From Clostridium sp. UBA6758 (lineage in GTDB: Bacteria > Bacillota > Clostridia > Clostridiales > Clostridiaceae): a stretch of DNA of 17,260 bases. Within the stretch, counting starts at the first letter, position 1, and each line of letters starts with the position of its first letter. The notes beneath the pieces are model-generated. The model made no database searches. It had not been told where the DNA came from and worked only from the letters and a program-made list of their open reading frames with translations. Positions 1 through 6,659 of the stretch are shown here, in pieces. The DNA is taken from the NCBI GenBank assembly GCA_002453475.1, contig DKGY01000096.1, positions 21,780 through 39,039 on the forward strand. The letters are read 5' to 3'. Both the position numbers and the translations under genes were made by a program.

Positions 1-383
1 AAATGGCATTAAGTTGCGAAGAAGCTGGAGCAGATGCACTATCATTAATAAATACTTTTCAAGGAATGTCTATAGATTATAAAAAAAGAAAAGCTGTATT
101 TGATAATACATATGCTGGATTCTCTGGGCCAGCAGTAAAGCCTATGGCCCTAAGGATGGTTCATCAAGTATGTAAGGCGTGTAAAGTACCTGTAGTTGGT
201 CTTGGAGGTATTACTAATTGGGAAGATGCTATAGAGTTTATAATGGCTGGTGCTACAGGAATTCAAATAGGAACAGCTAACTTTATAAATCCTTTTGCTC
301 CAATAGAAATTATAAATGGGATAGAGGGATTTTTAGTAAAAGAAAATATTAAGGATATTAGTGAAATTAGAGGAATAGTATAG
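1..383 (+). CDS. pyrD: Dihydroorotate dehydrogenase, catalytic subunit (PyrDB type), 3' part
   Basis: Only the C-terminal ~126 residues are in the window; the reading frame runs in from the left edge, so the Met codon at position 3 is internal, not a start. The protein oxidises dihydroorotate to orotate in de novo pyrimidine synthesis, and the PyrDB form normally works with an iron-sulfur/FAD partner, PyrK. Visible family signatures are the [13 protein letters not shown] stretch, the [13 protein letters not shown] segment, and the FMN-phosphate-binding end of the TIM barrel (VGLGGI ... [13 protein letters not shown]). The stop codon overlaps the ribosome binding site of pyrE, so the two are co-transcribed. 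The class assignment (1B rather than 1A) rests on these motifs and on pyrE following directly; pyrK would be expected upstream, outside the window. Confidence 0.93.
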   Translation, partial: MALSCEEAGADALSLINTFQGMSIDYKKRKAVFDNTYAGFSGPAVKPMALRMVHQVCKACKVPVVGLGGITNWEDAIEFIMAGATGIQIGTANFINPFAPIEIINGIEGFLVKENIKDISEIRGIV

Positions 384-395
384 GAGGAAAATATT

Positions 396-968
396 ATGGA
401 AAATAAAGTTGTAGATATATTAGTTCAGTGTGAGGCATTATTAGAAGGGCATTTCTTACTATCATCAGGTAAACATAGTAATAGATACTGTCAGTGTGCA
501 AAACTACTACAGTACCCAGATAAGGCAGCACAGGTGTTAGAGTCAGTTACAAATCAAGTTAAAGATTTAGATATAGATATGTTAGTAGGTCCTGCTATGG
601 GAGGAATAATAGTTGCTTATGAGTTAGCGAGACAACTAGGAAAGCCAGGTATATTTACTGAAAGAAAAGACGGTGTAATGACATTAACAAGAGGTTTTGA
701 AATTAAGCCAGGACAAAGAGTTTTAATTACAGAAGACGTAGTTACAACAGGAAAATCTACTATGGAAGTTGTAGAAGTACTAAAGGGGTTAGGTGCAGAA
801 GTTCTAGGTGTATGTTGTATAGTTGATAGAAGAGTTGAAAATTGTGTATTAAATCTTCCAGTTTATAGTGCATGCAAGTTAGAAATAGAGAGTTTCGATA
901 AGGAAGAATGTCCACTATGTAAAAAGGATATACCTTATGTAAAACCAGGTAGCAGAAATATTAAATAA
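396..968 (+). CDS. pyrE: Orotate phosphoribosyltransferase
   Basis: Transfers the phosphoribosyl group of PRPP to orotate, giving OMP, the step after PyrD. The 190-residue protein has the type I phosphoribosyltransferase fold signature. The PRPP loop [14 protein letters not shown] lies at about residues 109-122 with the acidic pair Glu113-Asp114, and an upstream VGPAMGG segment is at about 64-70. A C-terminal CPLC pair (about 172-175) followed by VKPGSR is typical of a slightly longer PyrE branch found in clostridia and thermophiles. The start is an ATG with AGGAGG at 382-387 that overlaps the pyrD stop. It is the last gene of the pyrimidine operon, since a strong terminator follows directly. 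Confidence 0.95.
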   Translation: MENKVVDILVQCEALLEGHFLLSSGKHSNRYCQCAKLLQYPDKAAQVLESVTNQVKDLDIDMLVGPAMGGIIVAYELARQLGKPGIFTERKDGVMTLTRGFEIKPGQRVLITEDVVTTGKSTMEVVEVLKGLGAEVLGVCCIVDRRVENCVLNLPVYSACKLEIESFDKEECPLCKKDIPYVKPGSRNIK

Positions 969-986
969 TTAAACAAATTAGACTAG

Positions 987-1030
987 AATTCACCTTACTT
1001 ATAGATTTTATATAGTGAGGTGAATTTTTT
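987..1030 (+). terminator. Intrinsic terminator of the pyr operon
   Basis: A 13-bp stem (987-999 with 1014-1026, one G-T wobble) encloses a 14-base loop and runs straight into a T-tract at 1025-1030. It lies 18 bases after the pyrE stop and is a textbook rho-independent terminator. Confidence 0.9.
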
Positions 1031-1145
1031 ATAGAAAATCTTGAAAATAAATTTTATATTATAACTGATAATTATAGTCATAAATTATACAATAGGATAA
1101 TATTATATATCATTAATTAACAACTGGTGTAAGGAGAAAGCAAAT

Positions 1146-1367
1146 ATGATTAATGATGTTCCTAGTATTATATATGATAAAAATAAAAAGCCCATTAGAG
1201 TTATAAAGTCATCAAGAATATTCTTTAAGGAGTACGGAAGAGTTGGATATGTATTTCATGTTGAGAGTGAGGAAAGAATAACTAGTATAAGTGAATTTGA
1301 CTTAGTTGAAAGCAATGGAAATTTTGTTATTACAAAAGAGATATTTGAGAACTTAGATACGGTATAA
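1146..1367 (+). CDS. Small protein of unknown function, 73 residues
   Basis: I do not recognise this protein. It has a good ribosome binding site (AAGGAG at 1131-1136) before an ATG, and its composition is that of a real soluble protein: alternating hydrophobic and charged residues suggesting several short beta strands (RVIKSS, VGYVFHVES, NFVITKE), no signal peptide and no membrane segment. It stands alone between the pyr terminator and a lipoprotein gene transcribed the same way 128 bases downstream. No convincing promoter was found in the 115 bases after the pyr terminator. It could be a small conserved clostridial protein; no function is proposed. Confidence 0.7.
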   Translation: MINDVPSIIYDKNKKPIRVIKSSRIFFKEYGRVGYVFHVESEERITSISEFDLVESNGNFVITKEIFENLDTV

Positions 1368-1495
1368 GAGATGTAGATATGATTTAGAATAGGAATATAC
1401 TTATGCTTATAAGCCAAACTATATATAATTATTTATTGTGAATTCTATAGAGTATAGAAACTAAATTAATATAATTATATATAGGAGGATATAAG

Positions 1496-1984
1496 ATGAA
1501 AGGAAAAATAAATGATATATTGTTATTTGTTGTAGTATTATTAATTATAGTAACAGTAGTACTTATGGGGTGTAATAGTAATAGTAAGAAAAGTGATACT
1601 GTTGGAGCTGGACCTACTATAGAAGATATGAGGGATGAGCCTATAGCTAAAGAAGAGGAAATTAGAAATGCTATATCCACCTGCGAGAGAATTATGGCAA
1701 AGGTTGAAGAAATTCCAGAAATACAATCTTCTGTAACCTTTATAAACCATGAATCTGTATTAGTTGCATTAAAGCTAAATGAAAACTATAATAATATATC
1801 ACCTGAATTGCGAATGAAAGTTGAGAAAAAAGTGAAGGATATTTATTCTAATGCTAAAACCATAGCCATAAGTGATGATGAATATGTATATGAGTCAGTA
1901 GCTAAATTGTTGAAGTCTTTTAAGCAGAATAAGCCATTTGAAGAATTTAAGAAGGATTTAGAAGAGATAATAGAGAGTATGTAA
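1496..1984 (+). CDS. YhcN/YlaJ-like sporulation lipoprotein
   Basis: A 162-residue lipoprotein precursor. It has Lys-containing N-terminal residues, a hydrophobic stretch at about 8-24, and a lipobox LMGC with the modified Cys at 26. A polar linker follows, then a domain from about 58 to the end. That domain has the layout of the Spore_YhcN_YlaJ family: a helix (AKVEEIPEI), a strand with a self-evident VLVALKL core, a charged helix, a short TIAIS strand, and a final helix. YhcN and YlaJ are lipoproteins of the forespore or spore membrane in Bacillus; their molecular role is not well defined. The ATG follows AGGAGG at 1483-1488. No clear sigma-F or sigma-G promoter was found upstream. Family membership is inferred from pattern and length, not a search. 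Confidence 0.7.
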   Translation: MKGKINDILLFVVVLLIIVTVVLMGCNSNSKKSDTVGAGPTIEDMRDEPIAKEEEIRNAISTCERIMAKVEEIPEIQSSVTFINHESVLVALKLNENYNNISPELRMKVEKKVKDIYSNAKTIAISDDEYVYESVAKLLKSFKQNKPFEEFKKDLEEIIESM

Positions 1985-1997
1985 TAAATGTTTTAAA

Positions 1998-2039
1998 AAG
2001 TCCAAGGTTGAAATTTAATACCTTGGACTTATATTTTTT
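1998..2039. terminator. Bidirectional terminator between the lipoprotein gene and ispF
   Basis: A perfect 11-bp stem (1998-2008 with 2020-2030) is followed on the + strand by ATATTTTTT. On the - strand the stem is followed by five T residues, from the A-run at 1995-1999. It sits between convergent genes and can serve both. Confidence 0.85.
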
Positions 2040-2059
2040 CATATACCTTATTGTATAAG

Positions 2060-2533
2060 TTAAATTTTACTTATTAAGCATATAGATTGAGAGGAGATTC
2101 CTTCTTCAATGCCAGTAAAACCAAGACCTTCTTCAGTAGTAGCTTTAACATTAATTTGGTCTATAGAAATGCTTAATGCTTCACTAATATTTTTTCTCAT
2201 AGATGTAATATAAGGAGCCATTTTAGGACGCTGAGCAATTATTGTTGCATCTATATTATCTATTTTATAATTATTCTTACTTAATAAGACTCTAACTTCA
2301 TTAAGAAGTTTAACACTCGAAATACCTTTAAATTTAACATCTGTATCAGGAAAGTGTTTTCCTATATCACCAAGTGCTGCAGCACCTAGTAAACTATCCA
2401 TAATTGCATGAATTAAAACATCAGCATCTGAATGACCTAAAAGTCCAAGGGTATGTGGGATTTTTACTCCACCAATAATTAAATCTCTACCGGGGACTAA
2501 CTTATGTACATCATATCCTAAACCAACTCGCAT
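2060..2533 (-). CDS. ispF: 2-C-methyl-D-erythritol 2,4-cyclodiphosphate synthase
   Basis: Fifth-step enzyme of the MEP (non-mevalonate) isoprenoid pathway; it cyclises CDP-ME 2-phosphate to MEcPP with release of CMP. The length, 157 residues, is normal for the family. The metal-binding triad is present as Asp8 and His10 in GYDVH and His42 in the [11 protein letters not shown] motif. The C-terminal [16 protein letters not shown] segment matches the conserved nucleotide and ring-contact region. The start has an upstream GGAGG-type ribosome binding site (2541-2546, read on the - strand). It is not next to ispD here. A 19-bp perfect palindrome lies 43-62 bases upstream of the start codon and may be an operator. 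Confidence 0.95.
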   Translation of the reverse strand: MRVGLGYDVHKLVPGRDLIIGGVKIPHTLGLLGHSDADVLIHAIMDSLLGAAALGDIGKHFPDTDVKFKGISSVKLLNEVRVLLSKNNYKIDNIDATIIAQRPKMAPYITSMRKNISEALSISIDQINVKATTEEGLGFTGIEEGISSQSICLISKI

Positions 2534-2576
2534 ATATAAACCTCCAATGATTAATAAATGATATATTAAATTAATA

Positions 2577-2595
2577 TGTTAAACTAAGTTTAACA
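2577..2595. promoter_or_regulatory. 19-bp palindrome upstream of ispF, possible operator
   Basis: TGTTAAACT, one central A, then AGTTTAACA: a perfect 9-bp inverted repeat around a single base, 44 bases before the ispF start. The arms resemble those of a Rex box (TTGTTAA-N4-TTAACAA), but the spacing is 7 rather than 4, so I do not call it Rex. No binding protein can be named. Confidence 0.4.
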
Positions 2596-2684
2596 CATTT
2601 TAATTATTATTATCTATTAGAAAGACAAAATATTTAAGTATGTAAACAACCATACTCCTTAGTAATGTTGTCTAAATAAAAAAG

Positions 2685-2863
2685 TTATAAACAAGTTATT
2701 CACATAACTGTTGATAATGTTGATAACATTTCATATACTTATAAGGGATATACGGAGCTTAAAGAGGAAATTATAGAGAAATAAGATGAAAATGTGTATA
2801 TTAACATTAAATTCACTAAGTTATAAACAGGATACCTGTGGATAATGTTGATAATATGGACAA
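2685..2863. promoter_or_regulatory. Two-part cluster of DnaA-box-like 9-mers
   Basis: Part A has TTATAAACA (2685-2693), TTATTCACA (2696-2704), then TGTTGATAA twice back to back (2709-2717, 2718-2726). Part B has TTATAAACA (2821-2829), then three contiguous 9-mers: TGTGGATAA (2837-2845, a perfect reverse DnaA box), TGTTGATAA (2846-2854) and TATGGACAA (2855-2863). Against TTATCCACA on either strand, one site matches 9/9, four match 8/9 and three match 7/9. The tandem blocks are 128 bases apart. No dnaA, dnaN or rpmH is nearby, so this is more likely a DnaA-binding cluster outside oriC than the origin itself. Confidence 0.5.
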
Positions 2864-2900
2864 GTTAATAATTTATATGGTATAAATATTCTCATTTGAA

Positions 2901-2943
2901 TTGTCGACAAATTTTTATTAACAATGTATGTTAATAAAAATTT
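2901..2943. repeat. Palindrome and 15-bp perfect inverted repeat
   Basis: The 10-base palindrome TTGTCGACAA (2901-2910) abuts a perfect 15-bp inverted repeat (2909-2923 with 2929-2943, 5-base spacer). No T-tract follows on either strand, so it is not a standard terminator. It lies 17 bases before the -35 box of the promoter for the gene at 3124, where an operator or architectural site would be expected. Confidence 0.55.
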
Positions 2944-2959
2944 ATGTAGAAATATAGTA

Positions 2960-2987
2960 TTGAAAATATTACAAAATATGATATAAT
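2960..2987 (+). promoter_or_regulatory. Sigma-A-type promoter for the lipoprotein gene at 3124
   Basis: TTGAAA (2960-2965), a 16-base spacer and TATAAT (2982-2987). Transcription would start near 2994, leaving a leader of about 130 bases. The leader holds two small hairpins: AGAGT/ACTCT at 3005-3020, and a 7-bp stem at 3027-3033 with 3039-3045. Confidence 0.65.
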
Positions 2988-3123
2988 TTTATATGTATTT
3001 ACAAAGAGTTAAAATACTCTAAATATTTTACATTAGCTATGTAAATGTATACAAAGATCAATAGACCATTCTGTATATCATTTATTAAGTATTAATTTTA
3101 TTAGAAAATGTGGAGGATTTAAA

Positions 3124-3657
3124 ATGAAAAGAATAATTGCATTAGTATTAACAGCAACTATAGGGTTAGCGCTAGTAGGTTGCGGATCAAAACCTAATAC
3201 TTCAGATGATTCAACAGCTAAAACTACTGAGCAAGCGTCTACTGAAAAAGAAAGTACAGAATTAACAGAAGTTACTTATGAGAGTTTTGAATCACTATTA
3301 AACAGTTTTGCTAACAAAGAGTATTACTATAATGAATTAAACACTTTAAAATTACTTTCTGATGAAGATGAAGCTGCATACACAAAAAAAGCAGAAGAAG
3401 AGCTTGATAAAGTACTAGCTGATAAGAAAATAGACAAATCTAAGGCAAAGATATATCAATATTATAGAAATGCAAATGGAAAAAAAGATCAAGTTGCATA
3501 TGTAATTACTTATGGAGATAACAATACTGCAGAGAAGATATATGAAGTTTATTCAGATGTATCTGATGATTATGAAATAACTTTTAAAGAAGTGAAAGAA
3601 AATAGTGACATAATGGCAAATAAACAATTTGCAGAATTATTTAAAGGTGAATTTTGA
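3124..3657 (+). CDS. Putative lipoprotein of unknown function
   Basis: A 177-residue lipoprotein precursor: basic start MKR, hydrophobic core, lipobox LVGC with Cys20, then a Ser/Thr/Glu/Asp-rich flexible linker to about residue 50. The mature domain (about 51-177) begins with a helix (YESFESLLNSFANKEYY). It continues through a highly charged helical stretch and ends in a mixed part containing a strand-like VAYVITYG and a charged C-terminus. The start has GGAGG at 3112-3116. It is expressed from a good sigma-A-type promoter with a long leader and ends at a bidirectional terminator. I do not recognise the mature domain. Attachment to the outer face of the membrane is inferred from the signal. 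Confidence 0.8.
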   Translation: MKRIIALVLTATIGLALVGCGSKPNTSDDSTAKTTEQASTEKESTELTEVTYESFESLLNSFANKEYYYNELNTLKLLSDEDEAAYTKKAEEELDKVLADKKIDKSKAKIYQYYRNANGKKDQVAYVITYGDNNTAEKIYEVYSDVSDDYEITFKEVKENSDIMANKQFAELFKGEF

Positions 3658-3672
3658 TTTAAATAGAAAATA

Positions 3673-3720
3673 AAAAAGAGGGAGATAAAAATAAAATAAT
3701 TATCTCTCTTCTTTTTTATT
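3673..3720. terminator. Bidirectional terminator between the lipoprotein gene and rluF
   Basis: The stem pairs GAGGGAGATAA (3678-3688) with TTATCTCTCTT (3700-3710), with wobble pairs near the base. It is flanked by an A-run on the left and TTTTTT at 3712-3717 on the right, so it fits both convergent genes. Confidence 0.8.
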
Positions 3721-3745
3721 TACCTTTATTTGCGTTAAGTTAACT

Positions 3746-4471
3746 TTATATGGTACCTATTGAATCTTTAGTAAGATTAATGATTGTAGATATTTCTTCA
3801 GAACTTAAATAGCGCCATTTTCCAGTAGCAAGATTACTTAAGGACACATTCATAATTCTAATACGTTTAAGGCTAGTTACTTTGAATCCTAAGTATTCGC
3901 ACATTCTTCTAATTTGTCTATTTAGTCCTTGGGTTAAAATTATATTAAAAGTACATTTACCAATTTTTCTAACTTTACATTTCTTTGTCACAGTACCTAG
4001 TATAGGAATTCCATTTTCCATTGCATTAATAAATTCTTTTGTAATAGGCTTATCAATAGAAACAACATATTCTTTTTCATGGTTATTTCCTGCACGTAAT
4101 ATTTTATTTACCATGTCTCCATCGTTAGTTAGAAATATTAATCCCTCAGAAGGTTTATCAAGACGTCCTATAGGAAATATTCTTTCGGGATAGTTAATAA
4201 AGTCAATTATATTTCCCTTAACATGAGTTTCCGATGTGCATGTAATTCCTACAGGTTTATTAAGAGCTATATACACTTTATTTGACTTAGGTTTAATAGT
4301 TTTTCCATCAACTACTACAGTATCAGTGGGACTAACTCTTGTTCCAAGGGTAGCTAAAACACCATTTATATATACATTACCAGATTCAATAAACTTATCA
4401 GCTTCTCTTCTAGAACAAATCCCGCTTTCGCTTATGTACTTATTAAGTCTAAGTAAGTTTTCATTATCCAT
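3746..4471 (-). CDS. rluF: 23S rRNA pseudouridine synthase, RluF type
   Basis: Isomerises a uridine of 23S rRNA to pseudouridine; E. coli RluF acts on U2604 and also on tRNA-Tyr. The 241-residue protein has an N-terminal S4 RNA-binding domain (about residues 7-55, with [18 protein letters not shown]). The RsuA/RluB-type catalytic domain follows, with the active-site aspartate in [19 protein letters not shown] (Asp105). RluF rather than RluB is favoured by the [14 protein letters not shown] stretch, the [12 protein letters not shown] stretch and [12 protein letters not shown]. The start is supported by a GGTGAT ribosome binding site (4479-4484, - strand) rather than a full AGGAGG. It is divergent from the glucosaminidase gene. 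Confidence 0.88.
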   Translation of the reverse strand: MDNENLLRLNKYISESGICSRREADKFIESGNVYINGVLATLGTRVSPTDTVVVDGKTIKPKSNKVYIALNKPVGITCTSETHVKGNIIDFINYPERIFPIGRLDKPSEGLIFLTNDGDMVNKILRAGNNHEKEYVVSIDKPITKEFINAMENGIPILGTVTKKCKVRKIGKCTFNIILTQGLNRQIRRMCEYLGFKVTSLKRIRIMNVSLSNLATGKWRYLSSEEISTIINLTKDSIGTI

Positions 4472-4504
4472 ATAGTTATATCACCGCCTAGCATAAGACT
4501 TAAT

Positions 4505-4536
4505 GAATGTTAGTTATTATATAATTACTTACATTC
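4505..4536. promoter_or_regulatory. 32-bp imperfect dyad in the rluF/glucosaminidase intergenic region
   Basis: The two 16-base halves (4505-4520 and 4521-4536) are inverted copies with two mismatches. Outer arms are GAATGT and ACATTC, and the centre is ATTATATAAT. The right arm covers the -35 box of the rightward promoter. The centre supplies a TATAAT on the - strand that could be a -10 for rluF. This suits a shared operator for divergent genes. Confidence 0.4.
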
Positions 4537-4557
4537 ACTTTAAATTTATTGTATAAT
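4529..4557 (+). promoter_or_regulatory. Sigma-A-type promoter for the glucosaminidase gene
   Basis: TTACAT (4529-4534), a 17-base spacer and TATAAT (4552-4557), about 80 bases upstream of the start codon. The -35 box lies inside the dyad at 4505-4536. Confidence 0.5.
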
Positions 4558-4639
4558 TATAGCATAATATCAATGTTATTAGTATTATACAATATAATAG
4601 ATATTATATAAATAAAATTTTAGAGGATATGGGGGAAAT

Positions 4640-5788
4640 ATGAATAATAAAGTAGTAAAAAAAGTTTCTAGCATTTTAATAGTAATTATTATGTGTATGA
4701 TACCATTAGCATTAACGGGTAGTGCATTTGCAGCAGTAAATATACAGGATTTAAACCATCAAATAAATATACCAATAAATAAAACATGGACAATAAATCT
4801 AAATAATAAATTACATCCTAATTTAATAAATAATCTTAGTAATTATGTAAAGGTTGTTACACCAAATGGGGGTTATTTAAATGTGGGGTTAAGTTATAAT
4901 GATACTAATAAGGCGATAAAAATAGCACCACCTTCAGGAGGATATAGTACAAGCACTACATATAGCATAATTGTAAAAGATGGCTTATATGATAGTGAGG
5001 GAAAAAGTTTAGAAGCAGCTACTGTAAAGGAGTTTTCTACCACAAATTCAACAGAAAGCATAAATAATTCATTATGGACAATTAAGAATTCTGCTCAAAC
5101 CAATTTTACATTAAGTCAAGCAGTGGATAAGCAGTTAACTAATTCACCTATGTATATAAGATCCTTTGGATATAATACTAGTGCAGAAAGAACAGATATT
5201 TTACAATACATGAATCCTGATAGATTTAAAAATGATCCTTATGGTATATATCAATTTATGAAATTAAACTATGTAGAAGGAATAACTGCGGATAACCTTA
5301 ATGTTTCTTTATCAGGAGCTGGAGTTTTAAATGGGAAAGGACAAGCTTTCCTAGATGCATGTAAATTATATAATATAAGTCCAGCTTACTTAGTAGCTCA
5401 TGCTATATTAGAAACTGGACATGGAACATCAGAGTTATCAAAAGGCGTTAAGTATAATAATAAGATTGTTTACAACTTTTTTGGAATTGGCGCAATCGAT
5501 AGTGATCCTAATGGATTAGGTGCAAAGACTGCCTATGATGCAGGGTGGTTTTCACCAGAGGCAGCAATAAAAGGTGGAGCTGAATGGATAGCTGGGAGAT
5601 ACATAAATGCTTCAACAAAACAAAATACATTATATAAAATGAGATGGAATATGGATCAGTATGGAACGCCTTATCATCAATATGCTACAGATGTACCTTG
5701 GGCATATAAACAAATTAAGTATATTAAACAGGTATTAGATAAGTGTCCTTCAGCACGATTAGAGTTTGAAATACCAGTATATAAATAA
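4640..5788 (+). CDS. Secreted N-acetylglucosaminidase (peptidoglycan hydrolase)
   Basis: A 382-residue exported protein with a signal peptide (basic start, hydrophobic core at about 10-27) and probable cleavage after Ala31 in SAFA. Residues about 35-135 look like a bacterial Ig-like domain of the SbsA type, judged by the pattern INKTWTINLNNKL, then YSTSTTYSIIVKDGLYDSEGK and KEFSTTN. The C-terminal half is a glucosaminidase domain of the LytD/LytG/AcmA kind. It contains ISPAYLVAHAILETGHGTS with the predicted catalytic Glu258, then YNFFGIGA, and a late AWIAGRYI-like segment (AEWIAGRYI, 314-322). Such enzymes cut the glycan strands of peptidoglycan and act in wall turnover or cell separation. 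The start has a weak GGGGGAAAT region upstream (4630-4638). It ends at a strong terminator. No wall-anchoring repeats are present, so binding would rely on the N-terminal domain. Confidence 0.88.
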   Translation: MNNKVVKKVSSILIVIIMCMIPLALTGSAFAAVNIQDLNHQINIPINKTWTINLNNKLHPNLINNLSNYVKVVTPNGGYLNVGLSYNDTNKAIKIAPPSGGYSTSTTYSIIVKDGLYDSEGKSLEAATVKEFSTTNSTESINNSLWTIKNSAQTNFTLSQAVDKQLTNSPMYIRSFGYNTSAERTDILQYMNPDRFKNDPYGIYQFMKLNYVEGITADNLNVSLSGAGVLNGKGQAFLDACKLYNISPAYLVAHAILETGHGTSELSKGVKYNNKIVYNFFGIGAIDSDPNGLGAKTAYDAGWFSPEAAIKGGAEWIAGRYINASTKQNTLYKMRWNMDQYGTPYHQYATDVPWAYKQIKYIKQVLDKCPSARLEFEIPVYK

Positions 5789-5793
5789 TAAGT

Positions 5794-5837
5794 ATAATAT
5801 AAAACCCTGTCAAAAATTGACTAGGGTTTTATATTAT
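5794..5837. terminator. Bidirectional terminator after the glucosaminidase gene
   Basis: A perfect 15-bp stem (5794-5808 with 5823-5837), extended inside by CAA/TTG. The arms carry AAAA/TTTT, so a T-tract follows the GC core on either strand. It lies between convergent genes. Confidence 0.85.
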
Positions 5838-5854
5838 GATATAGAATTAATATA

Positions 5855-6427
5855 TTAATCAATATTAAGATCATTATCATTTCTATTAACTATAACTTTA
5901 TAATTAAATTTTGAAGCATATTTCTTAAAGTTATCAAAATTAAGAGGCTCTCTTTTATTATCCTTAGTTATATATATAACTATACTTCCAGGTGAATACT
6001 CATCGCATTGAGGAATTAATTTTTCTTTTAATGCAGAATCAAGTAAAAGATTTAAACCTAAATTTAATTCATTTCCTTTTAGTGAACTTAAACTTTCTAA
6101 TCCTATAGTAGATCCACTAGAATCTGTAATTCTAACTATCTTATTTCTGTTTATACCTATTTTGATATTTGAATCTAAAGAAAGTATTATATTAGCTCTA
6201 GGTGAAAAGAAAATAAAATATATACAACTTAATACCAATACACAAATAGATATTAGTATTATAAATACTTTTATAAGGTTTGACCTATCTACGTATATAG
6301 TACCTTCATAAATGTTGCCTTTAATAGGAGCTTTATCATTTCGTTCTAAGGTAACAAATTCTTTGTTATTTGTTACTACATAAACTTTATCATCATCAAA
6401 GTTAATTACTTTACCAGATTTTCGCAT
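5855..6427 (-). CDS. RsgI-like anti-sigma factor domain protein
   Basis: I place the start at the Met at 6427 (190 residues), because a GGAAGG ribosome binding site lies 7 bases before it. The Met 15 bases upstream (6442) has no ribosome binding site, and its own codons form that GGAAGG. Residues 4-46 (GKVINF...VYVVTNNKEFVTLE) fit the cytoplasmic RsgI N-terminal domain, which binds sigma-I. One membrane helix lies at 51-74. The outer part (76-190) begins like RsgI (ANIILSLDSNIKIGIN) and includes an LKGNELNLGLNLLLDSA helix. In RsgI proteins the corresponding strand usually reads DINPS, with Asn-Pro the autocleavage site; here that pair appears to be Asp85-Ser86. No sigI gene adjoins it and there is no carbohydrate-binding extension, so this is an orphan, short member. 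The partner is unknown. Confidence 0.65.
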   Translation of the reverse strand: MRKSGKVINFDDDKVYVVTNNKEFVTLERNDKAPIKGNIYEGTIYVDRSNLIKVFIILISICVLVLSCIYFIFFSPRANIILSLDSNIKIGINRNKIVRITDSSGSTIGLESLSSLKGNELNLGLNLLLDSALKEKLIPQCDEYSPGSIVIYITKDNKREPLNFDNFKKYASKFNYKVIVNRNDNDLNID

Positions 6428-6568
6428 ATAAATACCTTCCATTAACTAATTAAATTTATTTACAATATAAGCTTATTTTACAATATAATTTTAAAATATT
6501 AAAGCAAAAGTGATTAATATTATAATAGAATATATTATAATATTATATAATATTTAGGGAAAATATGT

Positions 6569-6597
6569 TTGAATATTCAGTATACAGGGAGTATAAT
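6569..6597 (+). promoter_or_regulatory. Sigma-A-type promoter for the first propeller-like membrane gene
   Basis: TTGAAT (6569-6574), a 17-base spacer and TATAAT (6592-6597), about 62 bases before the start codon. A 7-bp hairpin (6618-6624 with 6631-6637) lies in the leader, 12 bases before the G-rich ribosome binding site. Confidence 0.65.
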
Positions 6598-6659
6598 TTA
6601 TACTAATAGATAAAATAAAGGAAATTAATGTTTCCTTATAACCTTGGGGGAGGGGTAGT

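Noticed and set aside
1429..1750. Leftward open frames of 83 and 69 codons
   Set aside because: They overlap the lipoprotein gene antisense, have no ribosome binding sites, and mirror its codons.
2577..2595. Rex (redox) operator upstream of ispF
   Set aside because: The half-sites are right, but the spacing is 7 bases instead of the 4 of a Rex site.
2787..2846. Tiny + strand open frame of 19 codons (MKMCILTLNSLSYKQDTCG) across the second DnaA-box-like block
   Set aside because: No proper ribosome binding site, and its end is made of the DnaA-box-like repeat; better explained by the regulatory array.
2640..2945. Chromosomal replication origin
   Set aside because: DnaA-box-like sites and AT-rich DNA are present, but dnaA, dnaN, rpmH and other usual origin neighbours are absent; called a cluster outside the origin instead.
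3882..4475. Two rightward open frames inside rluF
   Set aside because: Antisense shadows of a well identified pseudouridine synthase gene.
6641..6656. Sigma-I-type promoter (ACCCCC) suggested by the C-run on the - strand near the RsgI-like gene
   Set aside because: The G-rich stretch is the ribosome binding site of the rightward gene, and no CGAA -10 element lies at proper spacing.
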